From Ferrimicrobium sp. (GTDB lineage: Bacteria > Actinomycetota > Acidimicrobiia > Acidimicrobiales > Acidimicrobiaceae), in contig NZ_DAHXOI010000013.1 of NCBI RefSeq assembly GCF_027364955.1, positions 1-64,000 on the forward strand: a DNA stretch of 64,000 bases, read 5' to 3'. Within the stretch, counting starts at the first letter, position 1. Each line of letters opens with the position of its first letter. Under the pieces are notes generated by a model. The model saw only the letters and a list, made by a program, of their open reading frames with translations, was not told the DNA's origin and made no database searches. Shown piece after piece: positions 1 through 8,872 of this stretch. Position numbers and translations under genes: made by a program.

Positions 1-740
1 GTCCCTGTACCTCTCTCAAGTTCGCCCCTGGTACGTAACTACAACTCATAGGATTCCCCACTCAAATCCGAAGTCCCAGTAATCCCCACTGTTGCCCATG
101 CAAGCGCAACCGATCCACCAACACGACCTACCAGTGAATCCAATGGTTGAGATGTCACAACCAGTTTGTACTCGCAACCAGTTTGTACTCGCAACCAAGA
201 ATCACCACCGAATCGATGACCTTACATTTCCTGGAGCTACCCAAGGTATGGCCCGTCCGATGCCGGGACAATGTCGCTTGTCAGCCGTCACCCCTATCAC
301 GACACCGCGCTCCCCGATTGCGTTCCCCGATTGTTAGCCCTCAAGAAGATTGGCGGCACGCCAACAGAACGGTGTTGGTGGCCAGCGACCCCTAGCAATA
401 TGAGAAAATGAGTAGTTGCTGGACCAGTCCGGCATCGTGGGTAGCTTCACTCTCGCTAACATCCGAAGTCTTTGGTGAAGTGATCAAGGTTGCTGTAGTA
501 CCCGAGTGCTACGTGCTCGCTCGTGGAGCGAAGGGATCAAGACCAGCGATGCGCGCACGGCGTAGCCACGGGCGATCCCTCCGAAAACCTGGTCAGTACA
601 CTTGCGACCAGGAACGAGCCGACCCTCCGTCAGCCAGCACCGACTACGACACCAGCAACCCTACCCACAACACCGAGAATTAACGACAATTCTTGCCCTG
701 TACGCGCAACCTAAGAGAGTCCTTAGCTAGATTCAAGGAA
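1..740. other. leading gene-free stretch
   Basis: No convincing gene is seen on either strand before the flavin oxidoreductase gene. The short open frames here have poor codon character, overlap one another and match no family I recognise. The only structure I can point to is a short tandem duplication at 158-197. It may be the end of a longer intergenic or decayed region that continues outside the window. Confidence 0.5.
158..197. repeat. 17-bp tandem repeat, about 2.3 copies
   Basis: The 17-base unit CAACCAGTTTGTACTCG occurs at 158-174 and 175-191 without change, and its first six bases recur at 192-197. It lies in a gene-free stretch. A recent slippage duplication is the simplest reading. 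Confidence 0.85.
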
Positions 741-1283
741 ATGACTACACATGTTGAGCTCACCACCGAGGACATCAACTTCATCCACGGCCAGGAGCTC
801 TTCTTCGTTGCGACCGCGCCGCTTAGCGATCATGGCCACATCAACTGTTCGCCGAAGGGTCTACGTGATACTCTCTATGTGCCTGATGCCCGACATATCG
901 CGTATCTAGACTTGACTGGTTCCGGGGCAGAAACGATCGCGCATCTACGCGAGAACGGACGGATAACGCTGATGTTCTGCTCGTTCGCTGGAGTACCGAA
1001 CATTCTACGAATCTATGGCAGTGGACAACCACTCCTGCCGGGTGGATCACGATATGATTCCTTGATCACAAAGTTTCCCGAACGAGAGGGTGCTCGTGCC
1101 ATCATCTTGATCACCATTGCGAGCGTGACCAACTCCTGTGGCTATGGCGTACCGATGGCCGCCCAGATGCGCCAACGCGACCGGCTTGAAAACTGGCTTG
1201 CTGCTAAGGGCAGCGACGGTTTAAAGAACTACCGCAAGCGCCACAATGCCCGTAGTATCGATGGTCTCCCAGCCATACCGTAA
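741..1283 (+). CDS. pyridoxamine 5'-phosphate oxidase-family FMN-binding protein
   Basis: The predicted 180-residue protein resembles the pyridoxamine-phosphate-oxidase-like split-barrel flavoproteins. The N-terminal half carries the family pattern of a barrel strand ending in VATA, then a serine-proline-lysine-glycine segment (about residue 37) and a conserved YLD strand. Later come a GSG segment and an arginine-rich amphipathic C-terminus. These proteins bind FMN or F420 and reduce unknown small substrates, so the exact substrate cannot be given. An upstream TTG at 693 would add 16 residues. I prefer ATG 741 because family homology starts just after it. A TAGATT hexamer at 728-733 sits seven bases before this ATG, compatible with leaderless transcription. 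Confidence 0.75.
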   Translation: MTTHVELTTEDINFIHGQELFFVATAPLSDHGHINCSPKGLRDTLYVPDARHIAYLDLTGSGAETIAHLRENGRITLMFCSFAGVPNILRIYGSGQPLLPGGSRYDSLITKFPEREGARAIILITIASVTNSCGYGVPMAAQMRQRDRLENWLAAKGSDGLKNYRKRHNARSIDGLPAIP

Positions 1284-1336
1284 CCTGCGCAACAGCTAGT
1301 CCATCAGCTCGCGTTGCAAGCAACTCCTGCGCCGTC

Positions 1337-1381
1337 GGGCCAAGGACGGTGACCGTTGGGCCAAGGACGGTGACCGTTGGG
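1337..1381. repeat. 21-bp tandem repeat, two copies
   Basis: Two identical 21-base units beginning GGGCCAAGGACGG lie at 1337-1357 and 1358-1378, and the first three bases recur after the second. They sit between the ends of two convergent genes. Each unit contains an ACGGTGACCGT dyad, so this may be a duplicated protein-binding or hairpin element. Confidence 0.85.
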
Positions 1382-1415
1382 CTGTGATGGATCCCGTCGA
1401 TGGTCTCGTGGATAT

Positions 1416-2639
1416 CTAGTCTCGCCAGGATGGCCGCGCTGGGGTCAGGCTTGTCACCCCTTGACCCAACCCGAGCGCCAGTTTGGCGGCACGAGCCCCT
1501 GGCTGACGGCCCGAATACGCGGTCAAATCATTCCAAAAGATACCCCAACCACTGGCGAGACGCTCAGAACGACGGCCGAGGCGAACCAGCGACCGCATCG
1601 CAACACGCGTAGCCTTGGGGTGCCCCAGTGCCACACGCTGGATAGTGTAACCGGTGGTCAAAAACTCGCGAAAATGCTGATCGATGGCACGACGATAGGC
1701 CGCATCGCCGTTAGCACCCCATCGATCGATCACTGCCGCACACAGCGACGCACTCGTGAGTGCCGCGGCGATCCCCTCGCCCTGGAGTGGGTTCACAAGG
1801 CCTGCTGCATCTCCCACGAGATAGACCCCCTCCGCAGCGACTCGTGTACCAACAAGCCCCATCTTCAACCAGCCGCCCATCTCCTGGTGTGTCCCAACCG
1901 TGGTGATGATATTGCGATCAACCAGATCCTGTTCATAGCGGTCTAAGAGCTCGCGTGCTCCTTTCGCACGAGCGCGTTGTGCACCAACACCGACCCCAAT
2001 GCCAAGGTTCAACTGATCGCTGCCCTGATCAAATACCCACCCATACCCCGGAGTCACCATCTCTCGACCCTCTAGCAACAGATCAACGCGGTCCGTGCGT
2101 GTGGAACCCGAGACATGTCGCCGTAAGGCAAATCCAAAGAGGACACGGTCAGGATCAACCATCCCCATTGCACGCGCGACAGCAGAGTTTGCCCCATCGG
2201 CACCCACCACCACGTCGAAGCCCTCGTCAACCCCATCAAGGTGAACTCGCAAGCGGTTACCCCGCCGCTGAACAGCGCCAACTACCCCCACCCGACTCTC
2301 AGCCCCCTCCGAGATCGCCTGGCGGTAAAGAATATCATCAAAGTCCTTGCGCCGGATCGTCAAACCGTAACCACGATGACCTAACCCAGGCCGCGCTGGC
2401 ATGAGCATCTCATCTCCGTCAAACCCGAGCCACATCGACCCGATCCGATGAGCGTCCCCAGGGAGGGGCACCCCTACCCGCTCCAGCACGGACAGCGCCA
2501 ACGGACCAACCACATCCCCGCACGCCTTGTCCCTCGGAAAGGTCGATCGATCGACTAGTACGACCTCATGACCGCATCTGGCCAGCAGGAGCGCTGTCAG
2601 CGACCCCGCAGGGCCTGCACCAACAACCAGTACCCTCAT
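1416..2639 (-). CDS. geranylgeranyl reductase family FAD-dependent oxidoreductase
   Basis: A 407-residue flavoprotein. The Rossmann dinucleotide-binding motif VVGAGPAGSLTALLLAR is at the very N-terminus, and the family hallmark GDAAGLVNPLQGEGI is near residue 280. Such enzymes saturate isoprenoid chains: geranylgeranyl groups of lipids, or the menaquinone side chain as done by mycobacterial MenJ. Menaquinone genes menF and menG elsewhere in the window make MenJ-type activity plausible, but this is inference. The open frame extends 54 codons upstream, but ATG 2639 is chosen because the nucleotide-binding motif begins there. That ATG overlaps the stop of the upstream gene by four bases (ATGA), implying translational coupling. 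Confidence 0.85.
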   Translation of the reverse strand: MRVLVVGAGPAGSLTALLLARCGHEVVLVDRSTFPRDKACGDVVGPLALSVLERVGVPLPGDAHRIGSMWLGFDGDEMLMPARPGLGHRGYGLTIRRKDFDDILYRQAISEGAESRVGVVGAVQRRGNRLRVHLDGVDEGFDVVVGADGANSAVARAMGMVDPDRVLFGFALRRHVSGSTRTDRVDLLLEGREMVTPGYGWVFDQGSDQLNLGIGVGVGAQRARAKGARELLDRYEQDLVDRNIITTVGTHQEMGGWLKMGLVGTRVAAEGVYLVGDAAGLVNPLQGEGIAAALTSASLCAAVIDRWGANGDAAYRRAIDQHFREFLTTGYTIQRVALGHPKATRVAMRSLVRLGRRSERLASGWGIFWNDLTAYSGRQPGARAAKLALGLGQGVTSLTPARPSWRD

Positions 2640-3145
2640 GAGAAGCTGATCTGAATTACGCGCAGCTGAAGGTCGCCACCTGTGCCTCCACTCGGAAAGG
2701 GATCCTTGATGCCGACCTCCCAGTAGAAGCCGTCGTTTCCCGCCTTGGAGGCCAAGATAACATCCTGGCCCTTGGTGACGCTCGCGTTGTAGAGATGCCA
2801 CCCGGCGTCCGGAAGCGCAGCCTTGAAGAAAGCGAGAACCTGCGCGGGACTCATAGAAGACCGGTACAGAACATACCCATCAAAATTCGTACCCTGAGGG
2901 TTAAGATTCTTATAGGTTCTTGGCACCATCCCTACCGGCACCAACAGTGTCTCGGCGATGTTCTTGGGGATCTCGCCGTCAGGACCCAGCCGCTGCAGCT
3001 GGGGCAGCGCTGTCGTCGCAGAGCCCGGTATCGGAATTTGCGTTGGCTTTTGACCACCACTTGGAATCGCAGCCAGCGTTCCAATGCTGACCACGGCGAT
3101 AACCCCTACTCCGACGCTCCAACCTATCACCTTACGTCTGTTCAC
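2636..3145 (-). CDS. membrane-anchored hypothetical protein
   Basis: A 169-residue protein I cannot assign to a family. Basic residues (MNRRK) precede a single hydrophobic helix at about residues 8-27, followed by a proline/threonine-rich linker and a mixed alpha/beta domain. This predicts an exported domain tethered to the membrane. The stretch around residues 70-120 (VPRTYKNLNPQG, then a helix with VLAFFKAALP and a GWHL strand) looks like a folded extracytoplasmic domain. Its stop overlaps the start of the geranylgeranyl-reductase-like gene by four bases, so the two are almost surely co-transcribed. Confidence 0.7.
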   Translation of the reverse strand: MNRRKVIGWSVGVGVIAVVSIGTLAAIPSGGQKPTQIPIPGSATTALPQLQRLGPDGEIPKNIAETLLVPVGMVPRTYKNLNPQGTNFDGYVLYRSSMSPAQVLAFFKAALPDAGWHLYNASVTKGQDVILASKAGNDGFYWEVGIKDPFPSGGTGGDLQLRVIQISFS

Positions 3146-3227
3146 GTTCTATCTTGTTCCAATCTCACGGACTCAGCCAACTCGATCGGTTCAGATTGCT
3201 GTCCCGATTAGTCTCCTATAGGTTACT

Positions 3228-3301
3228 GGCGGTGTGGCCGAGTGGTTAGGCAGAGGCCTGCAAAGCCTTGCACAGCGGTTCGAATCCGCTCGCCGCCTCC
3301 A
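3228..3301 (+). tRNA. tRNA-Cys (GCA)
   Basis: A complete cloverleaf is visible. The acceptor stem GGCGGTG pairs with CGCCGCC. The D-arm contains GTGGTTAGGC. The anticodon stem GAGGC/GCCTT closes a CTGCAAA loop, giving anticodon GCA. The T-arm is GCGGTTCGAATCCGC. The discriminator base is T, usual for tRNA-Cys, and CCA is encoded at 3299-3301. Confidence 0.96.
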
Positions 3302-3308
3302 ACATCTG

Positions 3309-3334
3309 GTGAGTCCGCTGACCGAGCGGCTCAC
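3309..3334. terminator. hairpin downstream of tRNA-Cys
   Basis: GTGAG-T-CCGCT and AGCGGCTCAC form a 10-bp stem with one bulged T and a 5-base loop. It lies eight bases past the tRNA and 57 bases past the end of the convergent transporter gene. No T-run follows on either strand, so terminator function is a guess. Confidence 0.4.
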
Positions 3335-3391
3335 CGCCCGTCCGATCACGCACCGATCCTTCAGTCACCTGATCGTTGCTGCCATCGTGTT

Positions 3392-4591
3392 TCACGCGGC
3401 ACCTGTACGTTGGAAGAGCGAGACCAACGCCGCCAACCCGATGAAGGTAGCACCAACGCCGATCGCCCCAGCGAGACCCAAATGAGAATCGGCGATTTGA
3501 CCAGTAACGAGGGGGCCGAGGCTCTGTCCGACCGCAATCGCTACCGTCGCCACACCCATCGCACCCGTCTGTAACGACGGCGGCAGCACAACACGCGTCA
3601 CGACCCCAAAAGCGGTAGAACAACTCATGAGCGCAAGTCCAAACAGAATGGCGGCGATTATCTCGACCCACAGGGCCGTGGAGACCAAATAGAGCACTGA
3701 GCCGAGCGTTCCCGACAGGTAGATCGACGCTGCCACAAGGCCAGGTCGGTGACCGGCGAGTGGCCGGAACCATATGAATCCGCTGACGGCAGCGACCATA
3801 CCAAAAAGCACATAGGAAAGCACCACCCTTGACGAAGGGAGTCCCTGATGACTCATAAAGGCGACCTGAAACGTTAAGAAGGCCAAGTAGCCGAATCCAA
3901 ACAAACCGTAGGCGATGAGAGCCGGCAGCAACGGTCGATAATGACCAAGATGGCGTTCACCTGCAGAACGCACCGGTGGATCACCTACGTACAACGATGC
4001 GAGCGTAGCGCCAACCATGGCGAGCAAGGTGATGACCGCCAAAATCGACCAGTCGACCCTCCAGAGGGTCACAGCACGCAAATGAATGGCAGGGATGATC
4101 GCGCCGCTCAAAGCGGTACCGAGACCCGCACCTCCAAAATAAACCCCAAGGAGCACTGCTGCGCCCGACCTCGACAGACCTCGTGCAGCTTGCTGGGCGA
4201 GCGAAGACCCAATGACAAAGATAGCCGCTCCGCAGAAACCAGAGATGAGTCGCAACGTCAATAGCGGTACGAGGTGAGCACTTACTGGCGTCAATGCAAG
4301 TGCGACCACCATGCCAATTCCGCTAGCAATAAATGATCGCCGATTGCCAAATCGATCCGAGATACGCGTCACAAGGAGCGCGCCTCCAAGGTAACCAACC
4401 GCATTGACCGTATTCATGGCACCAGCCGCGAAATAACTCCAATGCAACGCGGTGCGCATTGTCGGCAAGAGCAACGAATAGGCAAAACGCGCAAAACCCA
4501 GCGAGGTCGCTGCCGCCAACGATAGCCCAAGCGCCACGAGCATGACTTTTGCATCGATACGCCCTGATCCTACGACCGCGCCATCCACCAT
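3392..4591 (-). CDS. MFS transporter, YbfB/YjiJ-like
   Basis: A roughly 399-residue integral membrane protein with about twelve hydrophobic segments in the two-bundle pattern of the major facilitator superfamily. The first helix contains LGFARFAYSLLLPTMR, typical of the YbfB/YjiJ group. The loop between helices 2 and 3 has the MFS signature region (RISDRFGNRR). The substrate is unknown. The gene is divergent from copZ-copA with only about 60 bp between coding regions, so shared regulation, and perhaps a role in metal stress, is possible. GTG 4594, ATG 4591 and GTG 4588 are all candidate starts. Confidence 0.82.
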   Translation of the reverse strand: MVDGAVVGSGRIDAKVMLVALGLSLAAATSLGFARFAYSLLLPTMRTALHWSYFAAGAMNTVNAVGYLGGALLVTRISDRFGNRRSFIASGIGMVVALALTPVSAHLVPLLTLRLISGFCGAAIFVIGSSLAQQAARGLSRSGAAVLLGVYFGGAGLGTALSGAIIPAIHLRAVTLWRVDWSILAVITLLAMVGATLASLYVGDPPVRSAGERHLGHYRPLLPALIAYGLFGFGYLAFLTFQVAFMSHQGLPSSRVVLSYVLFGMVAAVSGFIWFRPLAGHRPGLVAASIYLSGTLGSVLYLVSTALWVEIIAAILFGLALMSCSTAFGVVTRVVLPPSLQTGAMGVATVAIAVGQSLGPLVTGQIADSHLGLAGAIGVGATFIGLAALVSLFQRTGAA

Positions 4592-4596
4592 CACTC

Positions 4597-4616
4597 CCTA
4601 CATCGATTGACGTAGG
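4597..4616. promoter_or_regulatory. candidate operator in the MFS/copZ divergent region
   Basis: CCTACATCGATTGACGTAGG is an imperfect palindrome: five outer base pairs match perfectly, and eight of ten positions are symmetric. It fills the short gap between two divergent genes, where a metal-responsive regulator of copZ-copA could bind. No regulator gene is adjacent. Confidence 0.4.
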
Positions 4617-4653
4617 CAAGAATAGACTGGAGACAAGAAAGATGAGGGTCACG

Positions 4654-4857
4654 ATGTTACAATTCAGTGTTCCAACCGTCAGCTGTCATCACTGCCAAGT
4701 GGCAATCCAAGGAGAAGTGGGCAAAATCCCGGGAGTACAGTCGGTCACCGTTGATCTTGACACCAAGACGGTGACCATCGAGGGTGATGAACTGCAAGTC
4801 GATGCGTTGCTTGCCGCGATCGATGAGGCCGGCTACGATGCCGAACTCATCCAGTAA
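4654..4857 (+). CDS. copZ: copper chaperone, heavy-metal-associated (HMA) domain
   Basis: A 67-residue single-domain protein with the metal-binding motif SCHHC near the N-terminus and the full ferredoxin-like HMA pattern through GYDAELIQ. CopZ-type proteins carry Cu(I) in the cytoplasm and hand it to CopA. The start is chosen at ATG 4654, which has a GAGGG ribosome site at good spacing. An in-frame ATG at 4642 would add four residues. The stop lies inside the start of the following ATPase gene, so the two are translated together. Confidence 0.9.
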   Translation: MLQFSVPTVSCHHCQVAIQGEVGKIPGVQSVTVDLDTKTVTIEGDELQVDALLAAIDEAGYDAELIQ

Positions 4858-7015
4858 ACAACTTGATCTCGAGCTTTTTGGCATGACATGCACAAGCTGT
4901 GCCTCTCGTATCGAACGAAAGCTCAATCATCTTCCCGGAGCCACCGCCACCGTCAACTACGCCTTGGAAGAGGCAACCATTACCTTCGACCCCACCGCTC
5001 TTGACACCGACCGCATCTTGGCGGCGGTTCGCCAAGCCGGCTATGAAGCGATCGCAAAAGATCAGTCGACAGTCTCGCCAAAGCTCCAACACCAACGCTG
5101 GCCGCTCGTCATCAGCGCTGTGCTAAGCGCCGTACTCCTCGGTACCGATCTCTCACTATGGTCGGTGTCTCGACCGGTTGCTCTGGTGCTAGCCCTTTTG
5201 GCGATCGTGCTCGTTGGTCGTGGTTTCCTGATAACCGCAGTGCGCGATCTTCGACACTTGACCGGGGGGATGGACTCGCTTGTCTCCCTTGGCTTTGTCA
5301 CCGCCTTTACCTGGTCGGCGGTGGTGACGATCGCCCACAAGACAGGCGAGCCAGTCTTTTTCGACGCCGCAGCGATTGTGCCAACCGTCATCTACCTCGG
5401 AAGATGGATCGAGGAACGTGCCAAGGTGGTCGCGCGAAGTGACCTCAATGATCTTCAGGCGAAAATCCTCGGTGATGTCGCCGTGACGCGTCAGGGAGTT
5501 GCGCTGACGATACCGGCCAAAGAGATCCTTCGCGATGATCTGCTCACTATACGGCCGGGTCAAGTGGTGCCAACCGACATGACCGTTACCGCCGGCGAGT
5601 CCGCAGTCGATACCGCCATCATCACCGGAGAATCGGACCTCACACTCGTCGCCCCAGGATCAAACCTCCTGGCCGGATCCATCAACCGTGATCAATTGCT
5701 AGAGGGTATCGCGACCACCAGTGCTCAACGTAGCTTCCTGTCGCAACTCACCCAACAGGTAGCACAGGCCCAGGCTAAGAAGGCAAATCTTGAACGCATC
5801 AGCGACCGTGTCTCTCGCGTCTTCGTGCCAATCGTTATCCTCATTGCACTAGGCACCTTCTTCGTTTGGCTCACCCAAGGTTCCGCCGTCACGGCGCTGG
5901 TTGCGGGGATTGCCGTGCTGGTAGTCGCGTGTCCATGTTCACTGGGTCTTGCTACACCGATCGCGTTTCTGGTAGCCACCTCCCGAGCCGCGCGCAGCGG
6001 CATACTCATCCAAAGTCCAACTGTCCTCGAACAAGTACCAAAGATCGACACCATATTTCTCGACAAGACCGGCACACTCACCGATGCCACCCTCTCACTC
6101 GATGATCTCCCACCAAAGCTGACCGAAGAGGACAGGGTTTGCATCGCGACAGTCGCCCAGTCCTCAACGCATCCCGTAGCCCGTGCGCTCAGCGCACTAT
6201 CAACGATCACCGTACCCGTTGAGGCCGTACGGGAGCTGCCAGGTTCAGGTTTGGTTGGTACCGTAGCCGGACACACCGTGACGATAGCGGCGCCACACTT
6301 CTTTCATTTGGAGACCACCAAAGCATCACGAATGATCGCATGCCAAATTGATGACCGGCCACCACTCCTATTTTCGCTACACGAGACCCTCCGAGAGGGG
6401 GCAAAAGGGTTAGTCGAGAGCCTTCACAACAGTGGCATCGAGATCATTATGCTCACTGGTGATCGGCTGAGCAACGCACAAGTCCTCGCTAACACCCTTG
6501 GCATCACCGCAATCCGAGCTGACGTACGACCTGCGGATAAGGCTGCTGCGATCAGAGATGAACAAACCCTCGGGAAGAGGGTGGCGATGGTTGGCGATGG
6601 TATCAACGATGCCGAAGCACTCGCGCAGGCCGATCTCGGCATCGCCTTAGCGAGCGGGACCGACATCGCCAAAGCGAGCGCAGATATCACCATTCTCGGT
6701 GATGACATCACAAAGGTGCCTGGAGCAATCGCCCTGGCTCGAGTCACACTGCGCAACATTCATCAGAATTTTGCCTGGGCTTTTGGTTACAACGCGATTG
6801 CGATCACCCTCGCTGCCCTTGGGATCCTCAACCCCATGCTGGCAGCGGCACTCATGGCAAGTTCCTCGCTAATCGTCGTCATGAATGCACTCCGCCTACG
6901 CAGGTGGCGTCTCCAACAAAGATTCGCGCAACCAGCCGGCGCTTCGCCAGAACACCCATTCTCGCCACCGTCAGCCCACGTGCCAGTACAGAACGGTTTT
7001 TTGCTTGACACATAG
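4838..7015 (+). CDS. copA: copper-translocating P1B-type ATPase
   Basis: A 725-residue ATPase that exports Cu(I) across the cytoplasmic membrane. An N-terminal HMA domain carries GMTCTSC (Cys18, Cys21). The intramembrane metal site is C365-P366-C367, followed by SLGLATP. The phosphorylation motif DKTGT begins at Asp409, an HP dipeptide follows in the nucleotide-binding domain (STHPVARAL), and the hinge motif GDGINDAEAL is near residue 586. Eight membrane helices fit the family. The start ATG 4838 lies 20 bp inside copZ. The CPC motif is followed by Ser rather than the more usual Ala. A silver or other monovalent metal role is possible but less likely. Confidence 0.93.
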   Translation: MPNSSSKQLDLELFGMTCTSCASRIERKLNHLPGATATVNYALEEATITFDPTALDTDRILAAVRQAGYEAIAKDQSTVSPKLQHQRWPLVISAVLSAVLLGTDLSLWSVSRPVALVLALLAIVLVGRGFLITAVRDLRHLTGGMDSLVSLGFVTAFTWSAVVTIAHKTGEPVFFDAAAIVPTVIYLGRWIEERAKVVARSDLNDLQAKILGDVAVTRQGVALTIPAKEILRDDLLTIRPGQVVPTDMTVTAGESAVDTAIITGESDLTLVAPGSNLLAGSINRDQLLEGIATTSAQRSFLSQLTQQVAQAQAKKANLERISDRVSRVFVPIVILIALGTFFVWLTQGSAVTALVAGIAVLVVACPCSLGLATPIAFLVATSRAARSGILIQSPTVLEQVPKIDTIFLDKTGTLTDATLSLDDLPPKLTEEDRVCIATVAQSSTHPVARALSALSTITVPVEAVRELPGSGLVGTVAGHTVTIAAPHFFHLETTKASRMIACQIDDRPPLLFSLHETLREGAKGLVESLHNSGIEIIMLTGDRLSNAQVLANTLGITAIRADVRPADKAAAIRDEQTLGKRVAMVGDGINDAEALAQADLGIALASGTDIAKASADITILGDDITKVPGAIALARVTLRNIHQNFAWAFGYNAIAITLAALGILNPMLAAALMASSSLIVVMNALRLRRWRLQQRFAQPAGASPEHPFSPPSAHVPVQNGFLLDT

Positions 7016-7060
7016 ATTGTCGCGTTAGTCGAACGATGACTGCTGATCCTCTACTCGTGT

Positions 7061-7102
7061 TACAATATTTTCGTCGAGACCGACTTGTTCATTACGAACA
7101 AG
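7061..7102 (+). promoter_or_regulatory. putative promoter and operator-like inverted repeat
   Basis: A TACAAT hexamer at 7061-7066 could be a -10 box. Just downstream, CTTGTTC-ATTAC-GAACAAG (7084-7102) is a perfect 7-5-7 inverted repeat ending 19 bp before the ATG of the next gene. The arrangement fits a repressor site overlapping the start of transcription, or a leader hairpin. Confidence 0.45.
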
Positions 7103-7121
7103 ACCACTAAACTCAACTTAT

Positions 7122-7550
7122 ATGAGTAAACGCCAGCTCGACCTCAAGCTCTTGTCCTTCACCTCGATCGTTGCTCTGCTCATTGAGTTCATTTTTGGCA
7201 CCGCCAATGTATTGTATGTAACAATCACCCCGCATAACCCATGGGGTGCCTCGCACCCCATCGCGATCCTCTATCTTCATGTCATCATTGGCCTCGCTCT
7301 GCTCATTAATGGCGTCATGATGATCAACGCTTCCCTTGAACAACCTGCAGCCGGTGCCTTGGGCTACACGATCGTCGGCGTCCTTGGCATTGTCATTGCG
7401 ATCGCCGCGGGACTTGGGTTTGTCAATGGCGGTGGCCGTTCGAACCTGCTCTCGCTCATCATGGCACTCGGGTTCACGCTCGCGCTTTTTGCCTACGCAT
7501 TCTTGCTCTACCATCTCAGCCGGTCAACCTCTACGACCAGCGAACCATGA
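7122..7550 (+). CDS. four-helix membrane protein, unknown function
   Basis: A 142-residue protein with four predicted membrane helices (about residues 9-31, 46-70, 78-100 and 105-128) and short polar ends. I do not recognise a family. It lacks obvious metal-ligand or catalytic motifs. It begins 106 bp after copA on the same strand but has its own promoter-like element and inverted repeat, so it may be a separate unit, perhaps still linked to metal stress. Confidence 0.75.
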   Translation: MSKRQLDLKLLSFTSIVALLIEFIFGTANVLYVTITPHNPWGASHPIAILYLHVIIGLALLINGVMMINASLEQPAAGALGYTIVGVLGIVIAIAAGLGFVNGGGRSNLLSLIMALGFTLALFAYAFLLYHLSRSTSTTSEP

Positions 7551-7960
7551 CGCCAATTGGCCGCGTGCGGTTCCTGATGAGTATCAGTCACGGCGTTCAG
7601 CACGTTGAGGTCCGACCGTCGTTCCTTGATTGGCAACTGTCGGCATAGAACAAGTGGGATGCCCATTACTACCGAGCATTCCTTCGTCTCCGAAGATGCT
7701 GCGACCGACCCACGAGCTATAGGCTAACGTTCTTCCTCGCTGGCCATACCAACGAGTATTGACATCACGAGCATTGACATCACCACCATTGCCAACGATC
7801 GTTTCCGACCAACCTTTCACATGGCTCTGCTACTCCATCGCAAGCCGACAGAGAACTTGCTGGTCACCTTCGTTCAAGAGAGCAAGACTGCGAACGAAGA
7901 AAAGAGCCATCGACAGAGGAGCCTGTACTGCCAACCGTACAGGATTTCCTCTATCTGTCG
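7551..7960. other. gene-free stretch before tRNA-Val
   Basis: No gene is supported in these 410 bases. Short frames on both strands have no family resemblance. A 15-base near-duplication (GAGTATTGACATCAC / GAGCATTGACATCAC) is visible around 7753-7781. Confidence 0.5.
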
Positions 7961-8033
7961 TGGGCCGTAGAGGACTCGAACCTCTGACCCCTTGCGCGTC
8001 ATGCAAGTGCGCTACCAACTGCGCCAACGGCCC
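7961..8033 (-). tRNA. tRNA-Val (GAC)
   Basis: Read on the minus strand, GGGCCGT pairs with ACGGCCC as acceptor stem. The D-arm is GCGC-AGTTGGTA-GCGC. The anticodon stem CTTGC/GCAAG closes loop ATGACGC, giving anticodon GAC. The T-arm is AGAGGTTCGAGTCCTCT. The discriminator is A and CCA is not encoded. Confidence 0.94.
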
Positions 8034-8872
8034 GTGGGCTACACTCTATAGCATACGGCTCCATATTCGTGCCATCGAGTGCCGACCCCATGCGCGAGAC
8101 GCCCACGATCACCATGACTGACGTCTAGCACGATCGTCCAACGGCCGACGCGAGCCACAATCCGAACCCTAGCGACCCGATAGCGCAAAACCTCCCATCC
8201 CTCACGTCTCCGATAACGAATGCCAAACAGCGACCGTCTGGGAATTGGAAGGCCCCTTTGAACTCTCAGCTACGCAAGCAAAATCGGCAGCGAGATACCA
8301 AGAGCGTTGGTCATGGCGAAGGGAGGATGCGTCTCGATCACATCCAAAGACAGTAAGTCGATACGGATTGCAATGGCCAGCGGACACCCTCTTAATGAGC
8401 GTTCAACCTATCGGGCTCCCCCTCCGCAGCCTTCTTGGTATGCAAGCACTGGCAGCTATTGACGCTACCTTGCTCATCAGCTACGCGAGATGGTGTGGAA
8501 GACGGTCAAACTCGAACCAGAGTGCGTCGATTGCCCTATCCGATTCCACGTCCACGTGTTGGCCCGCGAGCTACGTGAAGGGGCAACTCACGCCCATACC
8601 GCCCCAGTATTGGTGTCTGCTCACCGTACGCCGCGAGTGACATCGCCTGGGCGACCCCACGGTTCGATAACGCAGCTGTGACGGCGTCGATTCGACGCCG
8701 TCGGCACCTTCGGGCCCCTCAGCATCATTGGGATCGTGGATACGACTCTTGAACCTTGCGAAGGTCCCTCATCAACTGATGGAATCGGTGACACCGGCGC
8801 GAACAACGCCCCCCGGGTGCCGCATACCCGGCACGTGCCACCAACCTGATGACAACCACCAGCCCCTATGAC
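8034..8872. other. 839-bp gene-poor stretch
   Basis: No recognisable gene. The longest frame (8245-8640, plus) has a composition that does not look like its coding neighbours and shows no family motif. A long inverted repeat is present at 8680-8702. The region may hold decayed sequence or an unrecognised RNA. Confidence 0.45.
8680..8702. repeat. perfect 11-bp inverted repeat
   Basis: GACGGCGTCGA and TCGACGCCGTC flank a single central T, giving 23 bases of near-continuous dyad symmetry. As RNA it would fold into a GC-rich hairpin, and no T-run follows. It could be a protein-binding palindrome or a rho-independent-like stem. Confidence 0.8.

Noticed and set aside
1377..1946. 189-codon plus-strand frame
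   Set aside because: Antisense to the geranylgeranyl-reductase-like gene.
8245..8640. 131-codon plus-strand frame in the gene-poor stretch
   Set aside because: No motif, no ribosome site and composition unlike neighbours; not reported as a gene.
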